From Buxus sempervirens (taxonomy: Eukaryota; Streptophyta; Magnoliopsida; Buxales; Buxaceae): DNA of 64,000 bases. Under the pieces are notes generated by a model. That model was given only the letters and a program-made list of their open reading frames with translations, was not told the origin of the DNA and searched no databases. Made by a program: the position numbers and the translations under genes. Positions within the stretch are counted from its first letter, which is position 1. The number at the start of each line of letters is the position of its first letter. The stretch is from the NCBI GenBank assembly GCA_947561395.2, contig OX387192.1, positions 12,126,221 to 12,190,220 on the forward strand. The letters are read 5' to 3'. Shown here one piece after another: positions 33,305 through 45,885 of the stretch.

Positions 33305-34889
33305 AGGGCCGCTCCTTAAGCAAATGGCTGGAATTTGTGGCTAAGAATTGTGCCAGAAGTTGGAGATAGAAGAGCTCCAAGTGAAGAAGGGAACCCGTGC
33401 CTCTCTACTTTCAGAAATCCAGGTATGCCTTTCCTTTTCTTTTATTTTTCTAGTTTTAATTTCTAGGATTATTCTGATCTTCTCCCTTTCTGTAGAATAA
33501 GGCCTGTATGTGATTGCAACACCAAACCTAAATCCAAGTACTTCAAGTATCTTCTCTAAGTAAAACCTGAAGAGAGTTCTAGGGGAAAGGAGGGCAGGAA
33601 TGGATCTGTAGGATAGGCCCCTATGTGTTGTAATCTTTGATTTATTTATTTGTAATACTTTGTTTAGGACATATGTTTGTTTATTGTTGAAATATGGAGG
33701 AATGCCATGGATCTATGCTGTTCATAGCATTAGATCTCATTTCCTCCTAGATTTTTGATTTTTCATTGTTTTCGCCCTTTTTTATGTTTTTTTTTCATTA
33801 TTTTTTATCATTAGGCTAGGATTTTGGGTCTGCCATTATCTATATGGTAAATTTGAAATCAAAAGCCTTAAAGTGACCTCTGGGGTTTCATGAGGTGATT
33901 TTTGGTCTATTTTTAATTTTTGAGAAAGGACCCTATGGTCTAAACTCTCCCCTTTTGGATGTTTTTCATCAGTATGGGTGAATCTGGCTCAGATATCTTA
34001 ATTAATGAGAAACCTGGACCAGATCTGTACCCTAGATGGTTTTGATTCATTCTTCCACTTCACAAAGTGATTTTTGGTTTATTTTCAATTTTGAGAGAAG
34101 ACCCTATGGTCTAAACTCTCCCCTTTTGATGTTTTCCATCAATATGGATGTATTTAGTATTAGATTTCTTAATTAATGAGAAATCTGGGCTAAATCTGTA
34201 CCTTAGATTGTTCTAGTTCAATCCTGCAATTTTTTGTAAAAATAATTTTTTTAATTATGGAATTCCTAGATTTCAAGGATTTGACTTAGAGCTGTATTTT
34301 TTAAGTTTTTACTTTAGATTTGTTTTCTTTATCTTGATTTTAGTCAATCATGAAGCCCAAGAAATGGTATGTTCATAAGAAGGATCCAGAATTAATTGGA
34401 TTATTCATATGGAAAAAGCCATACATTTTTTTTATGCTTTTTCTTTACTTTTGATTTGATTTTTATTAGCAAGCCTTTTTCAAAACATGAACAATACTTG
34501 GCAACCACCTTGTGGGGATGAATAGGGGTGCCTAACACCTTTCCCTGTTCATAACCTAATCTTCTTACCCATCTCTGGTTTATTTTTACTCTAATTATGT
34601 TTTTCTATTATTTACTTTATTTGATTATTTTTGGTGTCCATTCACAACCTAAAACAAATGGTGGTGACTCCTCTTTTCTTTTAATCCCGTGTGATGATAG
34701 GAAGTCATTGGGTTGATTTTCCATGTCTCACAGGATTGAGTCATGGTTGTCTCTTGGAATTGGATATTTTGGTTAATATGATTCTTGGTATGGTTTGGAA
34801 TGTGGTATGATGTTTAATCGTTTCTCTTTTATGGTTGAGTGCTACGACTCCTGTGGTTAAGTTCATACTAGCTTTTACGGCAAATATGG

Positions 34890-34957
34890 GTAATCCTCTG
34901 TTGTAGGGATGTGTAATCCTCTATATAAAGATGTATAATCCTTTACGGCAAAGGTGT
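34890..34957 (+). repeat. Three hairpins at ~22-bp pitch (T2)
   Basis: TAATCCTCTG...AGGGAT, TAATCCTCTATATAAAGAT and TAATCCTTTACGGCAAAGG start at 34891, 34914 and 34935. Each is self-complementary (CCTTT/AAAGG in the third). Confidence 0.6.
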
Positions 34958-35591
34958 GTATGCCTCCAATAGTAGCGTGTCCTACCGTATGTTGTTTTGT
35001 CGTGGTTTGTGTCAGTGGCCTTAGCTGTATATGGATCCATAGTTTCGGCTGGTTACCTAAGTAGTATTTCTTTTGGGTTGAGTTACTCCTATGTGCAAGC
35101 GCGCTTCCTTTACAAGTTAGTTTGCTCTGGAAGGTCTTATGTCTGGAGGGACACTCTGGTGCGCCGCTGGTGATTCCCTGTACATGTGGATAAGCGGCCA
35201 TCTCTATGTATTGATTTCGGGGCTGCATGCTGGTGGTACATACCAACTCTGTTGAGTTCGTGCGCAATAAGTGTATGACTATGGCTCTTGTCTTAGGAAA
35301 TGTCTCGGGCTTGAGTATCATTAGTAGCTTCGCTCATAAGTCACATGGTGGTATTGCTTGTGGTTGAGTGTCATCTCAAAAACTTATCATCTTTGTGAGT
35401 CCTGCAGTGATACGTGCTTTATCGCTTTCATCGGTTTTATTTATCGATAACATCTTTTTGCTTGTATTTATGTATGATTACATTACTTATCGCCTTATTT
35501 GGAATTGCCTCTATTAACTTGAATTTATCGTTTTATCGTTGATTAATCGCATACCTCATGACTGATTGTTTAAAATTAGACTGTTCTAATT

Positions 35592-35626
35592 GCATGCACC
35601 TGCTACTTGCTGAGATGCAAATCTCA
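35592..35626 (+). other. T2 stem-loop box with GCAA loop
   Basis: GCATGCACCTGCTACTTGC then TGAGAT-GCAA-ATCTCA. The loop fits the GNRA tetraloop form. Confidence 0.7.
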
Positions 35627-35933
35627 CTCTGTTTTCACCTATTTTTCAGGTTTGCTTGGAGAGATCGTGAAGATGGGGTTTATTTGATGGGTAGAATTGT
35701 AATTGATATTATTGTACACATTTTGATTAGACAAATTTTCTTGTAAACTGATTTGATTAAATTGAATAAAGAATTGTTTTATTTCCCACCAGAACTCTGA
35801 TGTAATTAACTAACTTTAAAATTTATTGTGAATCTTAGTTTGTATCTGACCCAGCTTTGTGTTAATACCTCGGGTTTGGTTGTTGAACCAGACTTGGGTT
35901 GTTACAGTAGCAAACCGGGTTTGGGGCGTTACA

Positions 35934-38068
35934 TAGAAGGTTTATTCTTTTGTTTTGGATGTGTGGTATTGAAGGAGACCTTCTGAATGTGTGCTTGACG
36001 ATTTTGAGAGGAAGAAATCATGCCCAGAAACAAAGGAGAAGTAGAGTTGCTGATTTTGCAAGTTAGAGTTGGAATCTTGCGAAAAGAGGCAAGTAACACC
36101 TTCGTTTTTGTTTAATCGTTGCATGGTTGTTGTTTATTTGTTATGATTGATTTAGATATTTATTAAGAGATGATTTTTGAAGGAAACCATGTTGTTTTAT
36201 TCCAGATTTTCGTAGGTTTATATTGATGTTTCAAAATTCTTTAAAAACTGTTAATGTGTGTTTAGTGTTTTGAAGTGCTGGTTTGGTGTCATTTGATTTT
36301 AGTTTGAAATTTCTCAAAGTTCGGAAAACTCAGGTTTTTGCGAGTTTGAATAGTTGCTTACGATCATGCTCGAGCACCCTGTTAGGCGTTGGGCTAATTG
36401 CCAGGGCGCTCGAGCGCTACTGAAGGCACCCCGCCTGTGTTTTTTTTTTATTTTTCAAAACCCGAGAGTTGTCAATTTCTAGTAAATCGAACACCCGAGT
36501 GATCGCTCGAGCACATCACCGAGCGGCCAATTTTTAAAAGTGAGTTTTTAACGAATGCCTGCACGAGCACCTTACGCCGCTTGAGCGCCCTTGATATAAA
36601 ATCTGTATTTTTGAAATATTCCTAGTTTTTTATTATAAAATTGTTTTTATTGATTTCCAACTTATGTAATAATAAGATTAGAGAGTTTTGAGATTGTTTG
36701 CACTGGCCGTTGATTAAATTGAAATTTTATAAAGATTTTGGGTACGTTCTATTGAAATAGCTTTTATTCGAGTTTATCGTTCCAAACTTTTTTCCTTTCA
36801 ACTTAATTTGATTTTATTGATTCCTACACTTGTATTTGACCTATCTAAAGATGTTTCCAGGGTTGTTTTGAAATAATTGCATATATTTTCCTCTGTGTAC
36901 CTTGGGGTGGTTATTTCTCACTCATGTAGGTTGAGTTTGAATTTTGATTTCCTCCATGTATCTTGGGGATGATTTGAGATGAATTGTTAACGTTGTGAAT
37001 TGGTTTTGGGTATCAAAGATTATATGATTTCAGTGTTTTGTTTTGTATGCCTAGTGGACATAACTTGGTATGGATCCATAGCCTAGCTAGGAGTGAGAAT
37101 AATATTTTCTTTGTTTGGTTAAACTTGTTTCACATTATGCTCCCGTCGTGTATCTCGACGAGGTCTTCCTGTATCTGATCGTGCTGCAGCAATCCCACCC
37201 GTCATGTATCTCAATGTGGTTATTTTGGGCTACCACCATTTATCTTGCTCTAGTATTCCCACGTTGTTGCAGTTGATGGAATTGTACATGCGAGCCCTCA
37301 GTGTATCTTGAATGGGTGATCCGCAATTAGTCTGTGTATCTCAGCTCCCACCTAAGCCGTGAGGTGGCGACCCTTGACTCAGCACTTTTTCTTTTCAAAG
37401 ATGTATTGTTTTCATGAGTCCTGTGATATCACATCATTGCAAGGATTTGATTTGAATTTTTTGGAAATTATTGTTTTGTTATTGAATTGAAAAATGAATT
37501 ACAACTGAATTATTCGTTACTGTTTTGAATTTGAAACACATGCTATCTTGAGAAATATATATATATTTGATAAAATGCTTTATTCATGCATGTGTTACTT
37601 GCTGGGATTTATATCTCATTCTTGCTTTGTTTTGTTTACAGACTATCATGGAGAGGACGATACCGCTGGGGTAGAGCCATAGGGTATTTGTGAGGAGTCT
37701 CCATCTGACGACTACATAAAGGACGATTACTATTGTCTTATGTAGGATGTTGATTTATGTTTTAAAGAGTTTATTTTTCAGTAGTTAGGAAGTAATTTAT
37801 TATTGGAGAGATGAGAGTGAGTGATGTAGTAGACCTTTGTTCAGATTTTTATATTAGGAGATTTATTATCTTATTTGAAAATTATCTCAGAAATTTTGAA
37901 GTAATAAAGATTTGGTTTAGTTTGTTTTATTTCTATCTTGTTGCCGCGCTCTGATATTGATATAATTGTTAAATTATATTATGGCATTGGCTTGCTATGG
38001 GCTCATGCATAGTGTTACCGTGAGACGAATTATATCTTTAATGAACAATTCGGATCTGGGGTGCTACA
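35934..38068 (+). mobile_element. T2 LTR (plus), 5' part missing
   Basis: Begins in mid-LTR (leader region like 16940-17130), with a GCTCGAGCGC palindrome cluster (36355-36590), hairpins GTCGTGTATCTCGACGAGG (37146-37165), and the stem-loop box (37585-37617). It ends GGATCTGGGGTGCTACA at 38068, after which LINE resumes. The block TTATATCTTTAATGAACAA at the end matches 14650-14670. Its 5' third was lost at the junction with the preceding T2. Confidence 0.75.
37585..37617 (+). other. T2 stem-loop box
   Basis: CATGCATGTGTTACTTGCTG then GGGAT-TTAT-ATCTC, followed by CATTCTTGCTTTGTTTTGTTT. Confidence 0.7.
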
Positions 38069-38344
38069 ACAAATTTTCCATATCACCACCATTAACAGAA
38101 GACACATAAACAGAATTGTCTCAGTTCAAAATGAAAACCTTGAGGATGTTAGTGATCCTTCTGAAATTGAGAAGACTTTTTCAGACTATTTCTCGAGGAT
38201 TTTCATGGCTAACAACAAAGAAAGGGATTTTTCTATTCCAATTCACATTAGTCCTATCATAATTGAGGATGAAAACCAACATCTACCAAACTTGTATCCA
38301 AAGAGGAAGTGTGGGAACAATGAAAAAAATGGGCCCTTTCAAGC
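38069..38344 (+). pseudogene. LINE piece 3: start of reverse transcriptase
   Basis: Open for about 90 codons: the KFFH-like box (IFHITTINRRHINRI), a linker with FSDYFSRIF, and NEKNGPF at the end, which corresponds to the KMGPFKAPGPDGF region opening LINE reverse transcriptases. The frame is cut after 38344 by T3a, whose TSD CAAGC occurs at 38340-38344 and 53181-53185. The rest of that motif is at 53186. No stop inside this piece, unlike the others. Confidence 0.85.
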
Positions 38345-38850
38345 TGTAAGCACCTCATTTTTGCACCTCCCGGAAAACCAGAAATGAAAACCCTGAAAGA
38401 TAGGTCAAACCCTAGGGAGTAGAATTTGACTTTTTGATCAAGCTTGAATTGACTGTCATACCCTATCCTAATGGATAGGAAATCTCGACATGGTTTCAAC
38501 GCAACTGAGTTTGCCAGAATCGAAGTCCAAATGAAGGAGGTATGAACAGAACAACCCTAAGGGTAAAACTATAAATAAATGCAGAAATTTAGTCCACGTG
38601 GCAAGTGTGCTCGCACATTTGACAAATGGCAAATTAAAGGGCTAAAGGATGAAGTAAGGAAAAGACAAAACACATGAGCAAAATATCTTGATTAAAATAG
38701 TATTATTTCATAAGAATATCTTAATTATTTAATAATCAAATCTTAATGATTCTCTGATTTGATGAGAGTTCACCTCACATCAAATCTCATTTATGGGAGG
38801 TCACCTTACATCAAATCAGACAACTAAGAGAGAGAAAAGGAAATTTACAA

Positions 38851-39164
38851 CCGTATACCTTATACGGACACGTAAAATTCTCTAATGATGAGAGATCTGT
38901 CAGAAAGATTCACAAATCTTATCCAAAATCTATCAGAAAATCCAATCAAATCAAAGAGAATCAAATAAACCATATTGAGAATACGGACAAAGCAAAATTG
39001 AGTTGAAAATGCCTTGTTTGCACTTCCCATAAGGTTTTGGAAGATTTTATGGAAATCTTATCCATTAGGTGAATCTGCCACATGGATGAACGTGATCATT
39101 GCGGACAAGATAGCCTGATCTGTATATAGTATACGGACATGACCAATCCATATATTATATACGA
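38851..39164 (+). repeat. CCGTAT palindromes, TATA-proximal (T3a)
   Basis: CCGTATACC-TTATACGG at 38851-38867, a weaker one at 38970-38986, then two 28 bp apart at 39120 and 39148, the last ending about 14 bp before the TATA box. The same stem forms the downstream cluster at 47135-47186. Confidence 0.75.
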
Positions 39165-39177
39165 TTTGGCTCGTTTT

Positions 39178-39187
39178 CTATAAATAG
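39178..39187 (+). promoter_or_regulatory. TATA box of T3a
   Basis: TCTATAAATAGGAACC. Confidence 0.7.
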
Positions 39188-40074
39188 GAACCTGACCCTC
39201 AGTGTAGGGGGTTGGCTTGTCTCTAAACCCTCTCCCATGAACCAGACTCTCCCTCTACCCTTCTTCTTCATCCCCTAAGCCCTCTTACCCCTCTTAGATC
39301 CCATAAAACCTCACTTAGCTCTTCCTTTCTTCACCTCCACCAAGAAGGAGATCTAAAAGGGTGTTGTGAATGTCAGCACCTCATCTTTGCACCCCCAGAA
39401 ATGAAGAAACGAAAATCTTAACTAAGAAAGTCAAACCCTGAGGGGTCAAAAAGTTGACTTTATCATCCGGTGCAAATCAACCACCATGCTTCTTCCCATT
39501 GAAAAAGAAAATCCGACACGATTCCAAAGCAACTGAGTTCGCTCAAATCGGAGTCCGGATGAAGAAGTTATGAGCTGGCCAAACTTGGGGGGAGCAGAAA
39601 TTGCCTTTGTGCTCAAGCCCAGTTCAACTACCCAATTTAATCCCAAAAGACAAAAGATCCCAACACGATTCCGATGCAACTGAGTTTTCCAGAATCGGAG
39701 TCTCGAGGAAGAAGATATAAACAAAATTGAATCCCAGGGAACAGTTTTGGCCTTTTGCTAAAAACCTGAATTTGCTACCAAACTCTAGCTCAGTGGATAG
39801 AGAAGTTTGACCTGTTCCAACGCCACTAAGTTTGCTAAAATCGGATATCATATGAGAAAGTTATGGCAAGTCAAAATTTCAAGAAAACTGCCTGCGTGGA
39901 AAAGATGCAGAAATGACAAAACAAATAAAAATTAGGAATAAAATAATCATTTTTATAAAATATCTTGATTTTTACATTTGAAATAAATAAAAAATCGGAT
40001 TTTAAATTCGGATAAGATTTAAAAAGTTTGTAAAATCGGATAAAATTTGAATTCCGTTCATTAAAAACGTGCGT

Positions 40075-40232
40075 GTCCGCATTGTATGTGCAGACATGTC
40101 GTGTCCACATATTCAGTGCGGATCAATCCTTGTCCATTCGAACAGCTGGTAGATTACGCATTAATTGTGCACGAGCTAATTTCGTCCGCACTTTAAGTGC
40201 AGATCAGGCCAATCCGCACTATATGTGCGGAT
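40075..40232 (+). repeat. TCCGCAC palindrome array, ~28-bp pitch, TATA-proximal (T3b)
   Basis: Units at 40075-40095, 40103-40123, a decayed one near 40131-40170, 40184-40204 and 40212-40232 (ATCCGCAC-N5-GTGCGGAT), the last ending 15 bp before the TATA box. Stem shared with 41526-41604. Confidence 0.85.
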
Positions 40233-40247
40233 CCGGACTTTTTTGCC

Positions 40248-40256
40248 TATAAATAG
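40248..40256 (+). promoter_or_regulatory. TATA box of T3b
   Basis: CCTATAAATAGAGGCC. Confidence 0.75.
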
Positions 40257-41525
40257 AGGCCAGCAGCCATTGTTTGAGGAGGCTCCCCTTTCCCATGTTG
40301 TTACTCTTCCTCTCCGGCGACCTGCAACCGTCCGAACACCCTTTTACCCATCTAAATCCTTTTTTATGCCCAAAATACTCCTCTAAACCAGCTATCCTTC
40401 CCTTTTTTCCCATACCCACTACAAAGAGATTGAAGGAGGTTGTCTTTTGGAGCAAGAAAAGAGCTCCAAGCTGTTGTTTGTATACCAAGGGGACCATCAC
40501 TCATCCAAATAGCAAGGTAATATTAAGGTGAAGGTATTTGTTGTATTTTGTTTAATATATCTTGGAATAAATCTCTCTTAACATATTTCATTTTGGTTCC
40601 TCTTAGATCTATTGCTTTTTATCTTGTTCTCACCATTTCTTTCCCATTTGCATGACATCGGAGTCCCCAACGTAAGGGGGATTCCTCACACGAGAAGGGT
40701 GGGAGGAGAGAGCTTGTACAAAGTAAAAAAGGGGGTCTTGAGCCATCTTAAATTTCTCTTTTTTTCTTATTGATCTACCTTGTATTTAAAGAGGGGTTTG
40801 TCCTCTTTCAAAATCTATTGTACCGCTAATGTCCATCCCCTCCCTTCTTTCAATCAAGATAGGTTGTTTGTAATTATGTCTTTGCTTGTTTTGTTATTCT
40901 GCATATTTTTATCCACATCCATAGTCACACACAAGAGCACTTTTGCATTCATCTAATCATGCATGTCTATGTATAGATTGGTATGTTATTTTTTGTGAAC
41001 ATAAAAAATAAGTACCATGTACATACATAAATAGTTTTCTTAAAATAAGATTAGTTTCCATTTTGTTCATTGTTTTAAGTGTTTCTTCTTTAGGAAATGA
41101 ACATCACACACCTATATTCACTTGTAGTGTTTTAGATCTATTTTAATTAATTCTTCTCCATTATAAATATTGATATGGGATTTCATTTTCATTTAGTCTA
41201 TTAGTAAAGATTACTTCCGGTGTTTCTAGTTCATTTTTCAAAGTATATTTGATCTTTTAGATATTTCATTTCCTTTGTTGTTATTAGATGTCTCATTTCA
41301 TCATCCTCGTGTATGTTTACTTTTATTAGCTTAGTTCATGTGTTTTTTTATTGATTGGATGAAAGAGCATGTGATTGGCTTATTAGAGTAAGCTTGTTTA
41401 GTGCCAAAAGTGGATATCCAAGCTATTGTGGGTTTGCTCAGAACCCCATAGAAACTCACGGAAACCCCTGAGAGATAGCCGAATAGATCCCTGTGGCAGT
41501 TTTGGCCATTTTGGGGATTCGGGTC

Positions 41526-41604
41526 AGATCCGCACTCCATGTACGGATTAGACCCGACCGTACTCCATGTGCGGATCAGTCCCAACCGCACTCCATGTGT
41601 GGTC
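41526..41604 (+). repeat. TCCGCAC palindrome array, ~28-bp pitch, downstream (T3b)
   Basis: Three units beginning near 41527, 41556 and 41584: ATCCGCACTCCATGTACGGAT and variants. The cluster is about 1.3 kb downstream of the TATA box, with the same stem as the upstream cluster. Confidence 0.85.
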
Positions 41605-42439
41605 AGACCTGATCTGCACAAGTCAGGCCCAGTGAACCCCCAAAAATCCTTCTTTTTGGACCCAGATCCATTCGGGCCTACTCGATTTTAATCACCTTGG
41701 ACCTTTTGGGCCTTTGGGTCAACCCAAACGCATTTTTTGAGACTTGGGCCCATTTAGGCCCAATAAGCATTGTGGGCCTTCCAACGGGGCCCACATCCAG
41801 TTTGGCCCAAACCAGGGCCCATTTCCATGAATGGGTCCTAAGGCCATTTGGATAATTACCCATGGGCTACATCCAAGCCCAATGGGCCTTAAAATCCTTA
41901 ACCCACTTAATTAATGTGAATATTTAATTAATCCTTAAATCAAATAACTTAAGCCAATAATTAGGGTTACCCAATATAACCCTAGCTGGGCCTTGGGCTT
42001 GACTAAAGCCCAACTTGGTAACCAATGGGCCTTCCAACGGGGCCCATATCCGACCCACTTCACCTAAGGTAATAAAATAAAATAAAGGGGACCCACACCT
42101 TCAGCGGCCCCCAATCAGACTCAATAAATAATACATGCTGGCCTAGGGATAGGGTGAGACTGAGTTGACTCGAACCAGGGAGACCCAAGGGACCCATCAA
42201 ACCGACAGGGCGGGCCGGGGTGTCTTCGGACTTCCTTGGACGTAACCGAGAACTTAACCAGAGTCTTTAGAAAGCCGCAGGCCAATCAAATTAGACCTAA
42301 ATAGGTACCCTGGTGTCTGCCTGCACCTCTCAAGCAGTGGCGACTCCTAGTTCTCCGAGGCGCGTGTAAGCACCTCATTTTTGCGCTCCCAGAAAAACCA
42401 AAAATGCAAACCCGGGACAGAAAGTCAAACCCTAAGAGG

Positions 42440-42890
42440 TGAAAAGTTGACTTTTTGATCAAGTGAAAATTGGCCACCTCGCTTTATGCCATTGGATAGA
42501 GAATCTCGACACGGTTCCAACGCAACTGAGTTTGCAGGAATCGGGGTCCGGATGAAGGTTCGGCGGGCGGTCAAACTTAAGGAAAAGCCGAGAGTTGACT
42601 TTCCTCGAATTCCGTGCCAAGTACCTTGCTTTATACCATTGGACAGAGAATCCCGACACGAGTCCAACGCAACTGGGTTTGCAGGAATCGGGGTCCGAAT
42701 GAAGGTTCTGCGGGCGGTCAAACCTGAGCAGAGCCAAAAGTTGACTTTCTGCTAAAATCCGATCCAGAGGCCTACCCCTAGGTCATGGGATGGAGGGCTC
42801 CGATACGATTCTAATGAAACTAAGTTTGCCCAGATCGGAGTCCGGATGAAGGAAATATGAGCTGACGAAATTCCCGGGCAGCAAAACCGG
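42440..42890 (+). repeat. Three diverged ~155-bp tandem blocks (T3 LTR 5' part)
   Basis: Each block holds CCATTGGAYAGAGAATC, CGACACG..TCCAACGCAACT, TTTGCAGGAATCGGRGTCCG and ATGAAGG, ending GTTGACTTT. Related blocks lie at 4380-4740 (minus), 38450-38550 and 39470-39860, so the feature is general for T3. Confidence 0.8.
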
Positions 42891-43080
42891 CAATCTGCGC
42901 ACGTGGCAAAAAGCTGCACACGTGGCGAGTTGCGCAGGAAAATATCTCGGGGATCAAATCCGTAAATATCCGAACATTCGAAATATCCCAGGGACTAAAT
43001 CTGTAAAAATCCAAGAATATCGGATTTTACCAAAAATTGTCAGGGACTAAATCTTAATTTTAAAGATTTTTACGTCCGGC

Positions 43081-43171
43081 GAGCGGCGGCATTAAATGAT
43101 TTTCATCATTTTGCCGCTCGCGCGGACGTGGCGAGCGGGCTTGCGCCCACCTTGAGCTGGGCGCCAAGGTG
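43081..43171 (+). repeat. GAGCGGC and GCGCCCACCT palindromes, TATA-proximal (T3c)
   Basis: A long hairpin, GAGCGGC...GCCGCTC with inner ATTAAATGAT/ATCATTTT, at 43081-43119, then GGCGAGCGGG and overlapping GCGCCCACCTTGAGCTGGGC and CACCTTG...CAAGGTG to 43171, 23 bp before the TATA box. Confidence 0.75.
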
Positions 43172-43193
43172 AGCGGCAGCCCTTTTTCCCTGC

Positions 43194-43201
43194 TTATAAA
43201 A
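43194..43201 (+). promoter_or_regulatory. TATA box of T3c
   Basis: GCTTATAAAAGCCGCG. Confidence 0.7.
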
Positions 43202-44400
43202 GCCGCGAGAGTCCTCATCGCTTGGGGTTCGGCATTTTTTGTGGTTCAGACATTTTTTTTTTGAGGTTGGAGAGCTTCGGTTGAAGACTTTTAAGGCGCA
43301 GTGCCCAAGCTCTTCCCATCCGAACCCTACCTGTCTCGGTCACCTTGGCCACCCCAAAGCCCCCCCCCCCCCCCCCTACCATTGATCTGACACTCTCCTG
43401 TTCTTGCTTCTTCTTCATCCCCACACAAGCAAGCGGAGGCCGGTTGCTGTGGTCGCTGTTGGAGCAAGAAGGAAGGTGCTCCAGCTCTTGCTTCGGTGCA
43501 AGGAGAAGCCCACACAACTCAAGCAGGTCTTAGGATCCCAGGTATTATTACCCACCATGCTTGATATACATATATTGAAATGAAATGAGAAGTTGCTAAT
43601 AAGTTTGCTAAGCTTGTTTTCGTCCCTGAGCACGAGTTTGTTCCCATGGTAGTTTAATATGCACTTGCTTCACTTAATATGCACTTGCTTCACTTGGCCG
43701 TATGGAGGGTCTCTAAGTAAGGAAGAGATCCACCGGAGCTTAAGGTATGTTGAGAGAGTTCCCCACAAACTATTCGGACCTGCTTAATGCTATGGCCGGG
43801 CCTGTTTTCGTTGCTTTAAAAGGGAGTTTGTTCCCTTATGTTAAGTGATCCACTGTACCCCTGTAAACCCCCCTCCTCCTCCCCTTCTTCGGATATTAGG
43901 GTGCATGCTTGAGGTTCAGTCGGTTGGAGGAAAGTGCATGTGCGTCTGCATATTGTTTTCTTGTTGATTTTACATTGCTAGACTTGCTAACATGCTGTTT
44001 GTTGCTTGTGCACCCTTGAGCATGCTCCCATCACCCCCCCCCCCCCTCCTTTAAGATATTAATGCATCTGTACCAGTTGTTTATCGGGTCTGTTTTCTTT
44101 TAAGAGATTTTGGGATGAAGCATGAAGCATGTTTAGATTAGTTTGAATACATGTTTAAGTGGCTTCTGGGGAGTGGTCGAAGCCCGGGGAAGTGTCCTGG
44201 GCATATTATTCGTGAAGTATTTTGAATGCATGTTTGTACTGGGTTTTCAAAACTTGAAATAAAAATGTGTTTAGATTAAATCCAAGATTGGTTGGGAGGT
44301 GTTCTAAGCATGTTAGGAGGCTAGTGGAACAGTTACAGACCGAAAAAAACCGGCCAGAGTTGGAGATCTCAAAAAAACAGAGAGCAGTGACCTGCCGCCC

Positions 44401-44665
44401 ACCTGGCGCCCACCTGGCTCTCACCTAGGAGGTGGGCGCCCCTTTCGGCCCACTTCCCGCCGAGCTGGCGCCCACCTAGCGCTCAGCTCGCGCCCACCTA
44501 AAAAACAAGTGAAATTCTCGCGCCCATCTCGCGCTCACCTCCCGCCCATCTCGCGCTCACCTCCCGCCCAGCTCGCGCTCACCTGGTATCGGGTGAGCGC
44601 CAGGTCAAATTTTCGCCCGGTTCTGGCGCCCACCTGGCGCTCACCTCAGGAGGTGAGCGCCAGGT
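44401..44665 (+). repeat. GGCGCCCACCT palindrome cluster, downstream (T3c)
   Basis: Dense direct and inverted GGCGCCCACCT, GCGCTCACCT and CTCGCGCCC words. Two clear hairpins: 44405-44440 (GGCGCCCACCT/AGGTGGGCGCC) and 44632-44665 (ACCTGGCGCTCACCT, 15-bp perfect arms). Vocabulary shared with the TATA-proximal cluster of this LTR and with the T2 at 48975. Confidence 0.85.
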
Positions 44666-45863
44666 CCAAAACAGGCCGAATTGTTATTTTTTTTTAAAAT
44701 TCCAAAAATACCCTTTACCATACCGCGGGGGGCTTCGCCCCCCGCACCCCCCACCCCTTTTGTTCGTTGCGCATCCAACTCGTACCTTGGTACGGGGAGG
44801 TACCCCACCCCGTGGGTTCCACTTCGCTTTGCCCACAGGGCCCCCGGGTACCTCCCCTTGGACCCAGCATAATGAGCCAGTTTTTTTTCTGACATAGTGT
44901 TTATCTTGTGTCTTTTTGTGTGATTATTGCTAGATATGAATGATATTTCTGAACCGAACCGGATAAACCAATAGGGTTTCTGGGTCACCCGGAAACCCGA
45001 CATGGGACTTGGACTCCCGGTCCAACTTGACTTCCAGTGGGCCTTCCAACGGGGCCCACCAAGCCCAATAAACACCAAAGCATGCCATTAAAATAACTTA
45101 AGTAAAATGAACAATTTGAACCGGGCGGGCCAAACCCAATACGGCCCACCCGAGCCTTGTTATGTGAAATTGATGCATGAATTGCGTGGTTTGGCCGAGA
45201 CCAAGGGCAAGGGCCTACCGGGCCCGCCAAAGCCCACCAACCGAACCTAGGAAGGGTGCAAACCCTAACTTTCGGTAACTTGGGCTTACAAGCCCAGATT
45301 TGGACTACGGGCCCCAAGCCCAGCGTCCAAATCACTTTGGCAAAATTAAAAAGATAAATCCGATAAAAAATACTTGGCCACCATGTGGGCTCACCTAAGG
45401 GGCCCACAAACCAGTCCGGCCCACTTGTGCATAAAAACACCTAACCTTCAAATCTGGATCTAAAGTAAAATCAATGCACCAACCAAAGCCCAAAGGGCCT
45501 CCTAGGATAAGCCAAGGCCCACAAGGGCACACGGGCTTGACTAAGCCCACCAAGGATACCGTGGGCCTTCCAACGGGGCCCACCCAACCAGACTCAGATC
45601 ACCTAAGTAATCAAGATAAAAGCAATTAAAGGGACCCACACCACTCAGGTGGTCCCGCCAGACTTAACCAAAATTGCATATCGAATTAGGAATCAGGTGA
45701 GACCTATGTAAGCTGACTCAAACCAGGGAACCCACGGGACCCGTCATCCGACGGGGTGGACCGGGGTGTCTACGGACTTCCCCGAACCACAACCGAGAAC
45801 AGACTTAGAATCTCAAGCCGCAGACCAAAAAGCCCTAATAGGCAAGATTAGGCACCCAGGTGT

Positions 45864-45885
45864 CCGCCTGCACCCCATCAGGCGG
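45864..45885 (+). other. T3 terminal stem-loop
   Basis: CCGCCTG-N8-CAGGCGG; against CTGCCTG/CAGGCAG at 1845-1866 the second pair is C-G instead of T-A. Confidence 0.65.

Larger units (their letters stand above)
32903..34732 (+). mobile_element. Solo T1 LTR (plus), 1,830 bp, TSD GGATT
   Basis: TGTAGACACCCC start, CATGTCTCACA end, perfect TSD GGATT at 32898-32902 and 34733-34737. Contains palindromes (33007-33104), a TATA box (33296), a CCAGGTATGCC leader junction, and the conserved 3' part. No ORF of note. Inserted in T2. Confidence 0.92.
30946..35933 (+). mobile_element. T2 LTR (plus), hybrid 5' end, split by a T1
   Basis: Starts TGTAATCCCCC against LINE and ends GGGTTTGGGGCGTTACA against another T2, so its flanks (AAAAT, TAGAA) do not match. 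Its own length without T1 is about 3.15 kb. Holds a TATA box (31674), a short CGCCTAGG palindrome patch (32305-32360), a 22-bp-pitch hairpin set (34890-34957) and the stem-loop box (35592-35626). A plausible history is insertion in the next T2 followed by recombination between the two 5' ends. Confidence 0.7.

Noticed and set aside
43215-43633. ORFs around the poly-C tract (Gly- or Pro-rich)
   Set aside because: Low-complexity translations of the poly-C run and GC-rich T3c leader; several overlapping frames are equally open.
44641-45440. Overlapping 145- and 151-codon minus ORFs in T3c
   Set aside because: They are antisense to the LTR and made of TGGGCC-rich sequence (Gly/Pro/Trp-rich products). 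No homology.
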